Below, piece after piece: positions 61,074-64,000 of a stretch of 64,000 nt of DNA. The notes beneath the pieces were generated by a model. That model saw nothing but the letters and a program-made list of their open reading frames with translations. It had not been told where the DNA came from and made no database searches. Position 1 is the stretch's first letter; each line of letters opens with the position of its first letter. A program made the position numbers and the translations under genes. Origin of the DNA: Anaerolineales bacterium (GTDB taxonomy: Bacteria > Chloroflexota > Anaerolineae > Anaerolineales > Villigracilaceae); contig JADLBX010000009.1 of NCBI GenBank assembly GCA_020847435.1, positions 19,247 through 83,246 of the forward strand, given 5' to 3'.

Positions 61074-61100
61074 CGTGGCGGGATAACATCCCGCCCCACG
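61074..61100. repeat. CGTGGCGGGAT inverted repeat before the hydroxyproline dehydratase gene
   Basis: CGTGGCGGGAT (61074-61084) pairs with ATCCCGCCCCACG (61088-61100) apart from one extra C. It lies just before the ribosome site of the next gene. Confidence 0.7.
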
Positions 61101-61115
61101 AAAAAAGGAAATGAA

Positions 61116-62159
61116 ATGTTGAACAATAACTCTGCCTTGAAATTCACCCCTCCCTCCGATTGGTTGAGAATCACCGCGATTGACGCGCATACGGGAGGCG
61201 AGCCGTTTCGGGTGATCGTGGATGGATTCCCTGAGTTGAAGGGCGAGGCCATCCTCGAAAAGCGCCGCTATGCAAAAGAAAAATACGATCATCTCCGAAC
61301 GGCGCTGATGTGGGAGCCGCGCGGACATGCCGACATGTACGGTTGCATCCTCACTCCGCCCGTTTCGCCCGATGCGGATTTTGGAATCCTGTTCATCCAC
61401 AACGAGGGATTCAGCACGATGTGCGGACACGGCATCATCGGCATTGCGACTGTCGTGTTGGAGACGGGGATGCTGCCGATGGTCGCGCCGACGACCACGA
61501 TAAAAATTGACAGTCCCGCTGGGACGATCACCGCGTTCGCTCACATCGAAGATAATCACGTGAAGAATGTTTCGTTTCACAACGTGTTGTCGTTTGCGTC
61601 TGAATTGGACGCGGTGGTGGATGTCCCTGAGTTGGGTAAGGTGAGATACGATCTCGCTTTCGGCGGCGCGTTCTACGCGTACGTCAATGCGAAGGATGTC
61701 GGCGTGAAATGCAACGCGGAGGATTATCGTCCGTTGATCGAGAAGGGGATGGCGATCAAGCGGGCGGTGATGGCGAGCCGCAAAATTATTCATCCATTCG
61801 AGGAAGACCTCGGCTTTTTATACGGCACGATCTTTGTTGACGAGCCGCAAGACGCGGGGTCGCACAGCCGCAACGTGTGCATCTTCGCCGATGGGGAGGT
61901 GGACCGCAGTCCCACGGGGACGGGGGTGAGCGGACGGCTGGCGATTCACCACGCACGCGGCGAGATTCAAATTGGCGAAGAGATCGTCATCGAGAGTATC
62001 ATCGGAAGCAAGTTCAGCGGACGTGTCGTCGAGGAGGCGGAGTTCGGTCCCCATCGGGCGATCCAGCCCGAGGTCCGAGGTGAAGCGTTTCTCGTCGGCA
62101 GGAATGAAATGTGGTTGAATCCGAACGATCCGTTGAATGATGGGTTTATTTTGCGGTAG
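61116..62159 (+). CDS. trans-3-Hydroxy-L-proline dehydratase (proline racemase family)
   Basis: The ATG at 61116 has AGGAA upstream and gives 347 residues. The first catalytic residue is C103 in MCGHGIIG. At the second site, where racemases and epimerases have cysteine (SPCGTG), this protein has T267 (SPTGTGVSG). A Cys/Thr pair is the mark of trans-3-hydroxy-L-proline dehydratase, which forms pyrroline-2-carboxylate. Together with the AcnX pair, it could deal with both 3-hydroxyproline isomers. A pyrroline-2-carboxylate reductase is not in the window. Confidence 0.9.
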   Translation: MLNNNSALKFTPPSDWLRITAIDAHTGGEPFRVIVDGFPELKGEAILEKRRYAKEKYDHLRTALMWEPRGHADMYGCILTPPVSPDADFGILFIHNEGFSTMCGHGIIGIATVVLETGMLPMVAPTTTIKIDSPAGTITAFAHIEDNHVKNVSFHNVLSFASELDAVVDVPELGKVRYDLAFGGAFYAYVNAKDVGVKCNAEDYRPLIEKGMAIKRAVMASRKIIHPFEEDLGFLYGTIFVDEPQDAGSHSRNVCIFADGEVDRSPTGTGVSGRLAIHHARGEIQIGEEIVIESIIGSKFSGRVVEEAEFGPHRAIQPEVRGEAFLVGRNEMWLNPNDPLNDGFILR

Positions 62160-62164
62160 TCAAA

Positions 62165-62217
62165 CGTCCCGCAGGTTTTGTCGTTAATTATGACGATTCA
62201 CGGAAACCTGCGGGACG
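62165..62217. repeat. CGTCCCGCAGGTTT inverted repeat
   Basis: Exact 14-bp arms CGTCCCGCAGGTTT (62165-62178) and AAACCTGCGGGACG (62204-62217) with a 25-nt spacer. It lies between the dehydratase and YbaK-like genes. There is no T-run, so it is a repeat more than a terminator. Confidence 0.75.
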
Positions 62218-62230
62218 GTGATGAGGTTAT

Positions 62231-62719
62231 ATGAAACTTCCCCCGCATGTGTATCTCGACGAACGGAACATCCCGTATGAGCCGCGCAGTTTTCCGCCTG
62301 AAACCGAGAAGGGCGCGGCGAACGTGGCGCACGCGCTCGGCTTTTCGGAACGGCAGGCGGTGAAGACGTTGATCTTTCAAGCGGATACGGGCGAGCGCGC
62401 GCTGGTGATGCTCGGCGGCGACCAGAACGCGATCTCTGGGAATTTGAAGAAGGCGCTCGGCTCGCGCAACATCCAGATGGCGACGCCCGAGGCGGTGAAG
62501 GAGACGACGGGATACGTCATCGGTTCGATTCCCGCTTTCGGCTGGCAACCCGTAGGATTCCGTTCCTTCCTTGAAGCGACTCTCCTCAACGAACCCATCC
62601 TCGGCACGGGCGCAGGCGTGTGGGGTGAGGAGATCATGATCGCTCCGCAGGATTTGGTGAAGGCAAGCGCCGCTATCGTGGTCAATTTGACGGTGAGGGA
62701 GAAGGCGGTGTTTGGGTGA
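62231..62719 (+). CDS. YbaK/ProX-family aminoacyl-tRNA deacylase-like protein
   Basis: The 162-residue protein has the YbaK fold. Visible parts are the start of the deacylase domain (YLDERNIPYEPRSFPPE), the lysine in ERQAVKTLIFQAD and the late GYVIGSIPAFGW. YbaK/ProX proteins remove wrong amino acids from tRNA-Pro. Next to hydroxyproline genes, a proofreading role against misloaded hydroxyproline or its products is possible; this is an inference. Confidence 0.85.
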   Translation: MKLPPHVYLDERNIPYEPRSFPPETEKGAANVAHALGFSERQAVKTLIFQADTGERALVMLGGDQNAISGNLKKALGSRNIQMATPEAVKETTGYVIGSIPAFGWQPVGFRSFLEATLLNEPILGTGAGVWGEEIMIAPQDLVKASAAIVVNLTVREKAVFG

Positions 62720-62880
62720 GGGTTTTCGGCGATATACTTTGATTAAGATTACGACACGGCTCGTCCAATGGGGTTTATGCGATTTGTATAAAAACTAATT
62801 AGCCTACACCTCTCAATCTAACTGATCGTGCGGTATGCCATGAAAACACGACAGGTTTTTGCCAAGATTATCTTTATTAA

Positions 62881-63002
62881 CTCACCTTACGCAGTTTTGT
62901 TCGTAACGCGAGATTTATCTCGCTTTTCAGGTGTTTCTTGGGCAAGAGCGACATGAATGTCGCGTTACGGTTCTCGTTTTCATCTACGGTGCGTAAGGTG
63001 AG
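62881..63002. mobile_element. 122-bp MITE-like element with a 7-bp direct repeat
   Basis: The ends CTCACCTTACGCA (62881-62893) and TGCGTAAGGTGAG (62990-63002) are exact 13-bp inverted repeats. The flanking bases TTATTAA (62874-62880 and 63003-63009) are an exact 7-bp direct repeat, a sign of transposition. It has no coding capacity and holds the two-hairpin core also seen at 60915-60979. The rest of the gap 62720-63042 shows no gene. Confidence 0.9.
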
Positions 63003-63042
63003 TTATTAAGTGTTATCATAACGATGAGAGAAAGGATATTTA

Positions 63043-63501
63043 ATGTTCCATTTTGAAAACACTATTGTGATTAATCGCCCCGTCAAGGATGTTTTCGCTT
63101 TCCTTGTTGACTTGCCCAGCATACCGAAGTGGAATTACTATGTACAGAGTGTGACGCCAACCTCACTTCAGTCGGGCTTGGTCGGATCTACCTACCATCA
63201 ACTTCGCAAGGACGATGAACAGGATCTGAAAATATCGAAACTCGAACCAAACCAAACTCTCGTTGTGGAGACAATTCCACCATCGAAGCCTGAACTTCGA
63301 CGAGAAATCTTGCTTGCGTCTCAAGGGCAAAGTACTCGCCTTACTGATAAGTGGCAGTTGGATATGGGTGTGCCGAAGTTGCTCGAGCCACTTGCTGCCC
63401 AGCGTGCGAAAGCGGGGGTGCGCGAGAATCTGGAAAAGCTTAAAGAGCTTCTAGAACTGGGCAGAGTTACACTTCAGGATGGAAGATCGTTCAATCTGTA
63501 A
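63043..63501 (+). CDS. SRPBCC/START-like ligand-binding protein
   Basis: This 152-residue protein has the polyketide-cyclase/START fold pattern, opening FENTIVINRPVKDVFAFLVDLPSIPKW. Many such proteins bind hydrophobic ligands or act as small cyclases. No catalytic residue can be picked with certainty. It has a short leader after the MITE-like element, so it may have gained its promoter region from there. Confidence 0.85.
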   Translation: MFHFENTIVINRPVKDVFAFLVDLPSIPKWNYYVQSVTPTSLQSGLVGSTYHQLRKDDEQDLKISKLEPNQTLVVETIPPSKPELRREILLASQGQSTRLTDKWQLDMGVPKLLEPLAAQRAKAGVRENLEKLKELLELGRVTLQDGRSFNL

Positions 63502-63714
63502 ACGGCAATGCAATCTGATACATAAGGCTCCTTCAGGTTCAGCAGGCTGGCTAGCAAAGCGTGTACCCGAGGCTGGGGCATGGCGCACATCCCAAACAGT
63601 TTTATGTGCCTTTGCCTTTTTCTGGTTGGAGCGCTTCACCCTAGCGCAAGTAAGTTTATGCGAGCGATTGGGCATTAACACAAAAGCTGACGCCAAGTTT
63701 ACTTGGGAATGAAA

Positions 63715-64000
63715 ATGAAACCTGACCTCCACACCTCTGTCGTCAAACAAATCCGCCTCCAGCCGAACGCGGAGGAGCACAGTGCAATCCGTAAGTTATG
63801 GATGGCACATTCCGCCGCCGAGGAAGCGCGCGACATCCCTGGCTTGATGGCAACTTTGACCGAGGATTGCGTTTACACCGTCCTCAACTCTGGCGTGACT
63901 TGGCGCGGCAAGCAGGGAGCGACAGAGTTTTATCAGCAACTGCTCGGTTCGTTCCCCGATATTTATTTTGATTTACAGCGCATCGTCATCGGTCCGCAGG
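63715..64000 (+). CDS. SnoaL-like/NTF2-fold protein (partial)
   Basis: The start could be ATG 63709 or 63715; the gene runs off the right edge. The visible 95 residues show IRKLWMAHSAAEEARDIPGLMATLTEDC and the TVLNSGVTWRGKQGATEFYQQLLGSFPD pattern (both read in parts) of SnoaL-like ester cyclases. The 200 bp before it (63502-63708) hold no gene that I can support. Confidence 0.8.
   Translation, partial: MKPDLHTSVVKQIRLQPNAEEHSAIRKLWMAHSAAEEARDIPGLMATLTEDCVYTVLNSGVTWRGKQGATEFYQQLLGSFPDIYFDLQRIVIGPQ

Noticed and set aside
63621..63708. Possible attC-like recombination site before the last gene
   Set aside because: The core sites do not fit the GTTRRRY and RYYYAAC pattern and no integrase is nearby.
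63479..63712. Small open frame between the SRPBCC and SnoaL-like genes
   Set aside because: It overlaps the end of the SRPBCC gene, has no ribosome site and shows no recognisable pattern. It could be a degraded remnant.

Overview
The window is a gene-dense bacterial chromosome segment with moderately high GC. The gene mix suggests a member of the Chloroflexota, probably Anaerolineae. The pointers are a SUF iron-sulfur cluster run by a SufR-type repressor, tandem FemAB-type transferases, an RsbU phosphatase with stacked GAF domains, lipoproteins with Thr/Pro-rich linkers, and intergenic spacers packed with short inverted repeats. The placement is an inference; no rRNA or tRNA gene is visible to anchor it.

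Layout. 1-3858 (minus): a signalling set of an HD-GYP response regulator (cut by the edge), a single-domain receiver and a PAS/GAF histidine kinase. 3995-8077 (plus): a partner-switching set of STAS antagonist, anti-sigma-like kinase and GAF/PP2C phosphatase. 8167-12522: a secreted helical protein, RidA, and an OmpR/kinase pair split by a winged-helix gene. 12561-19217: a cell-surface glycan and peptidoglycan block (GT2, sugar-phosphate transferase, nucleotide-sugar dehydratase, two FemAB proteins). 19378-34204: mostly housekeeping genes (D-cysteine desulfhydrase-like enzyme, chelatase-like protein, Rnk/GreA-like factor, enolase, LysM protein, acyl-CoA dehydrogenase, cyclophilin, L9, RodZ-like protein, RimO). 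34201-38014 (minus): TPR protein, MurJ, lipoprotein and SDR. 38193-45847: the SUF cluster (sufT-like and sufR divergent from sufC-sufB-sufD-unknown-sufS-sufU-Rieske). 45877-51040: a broken nucleotidyltransferase module, TPR protein, MFS transporter and MalT-like regulator. 51158-53591: an AT-richer patch of unknown secreted proteins that looks acquired. 53648-58971: PIG-L deacetylase, methyltransferase, HisS, GNAT, ferredoxin, superoxide dismutase and a TMEM175-like protein. 59240-62719: a likely 3-hydroxyproline cluster (two-part aconitase X, trans-3-hydroxyproline dehydratase, YbaK-like deacylase). 63043-64000: SRPBCC and SnoaL-like proteins.

The most unusual signal is the repeat content rather than any one gene. 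At least eight short odd-length palindromes with a single central base are scattered through the window, several of them next to stop codons and one inside a reading frame. A second architecture places two 16-nt hairpins between short terminal inverted repeats. One 122-bp MITE-like element still has 13-bp terminal repeats and a perfect 7-bp direct repeat at its borders. Nearly every spacer of the SUF cluster is occupied by a different repeat type, and two genes (the desulfhydrase and the second FemAB) appear to have absorbed repeats in frame.
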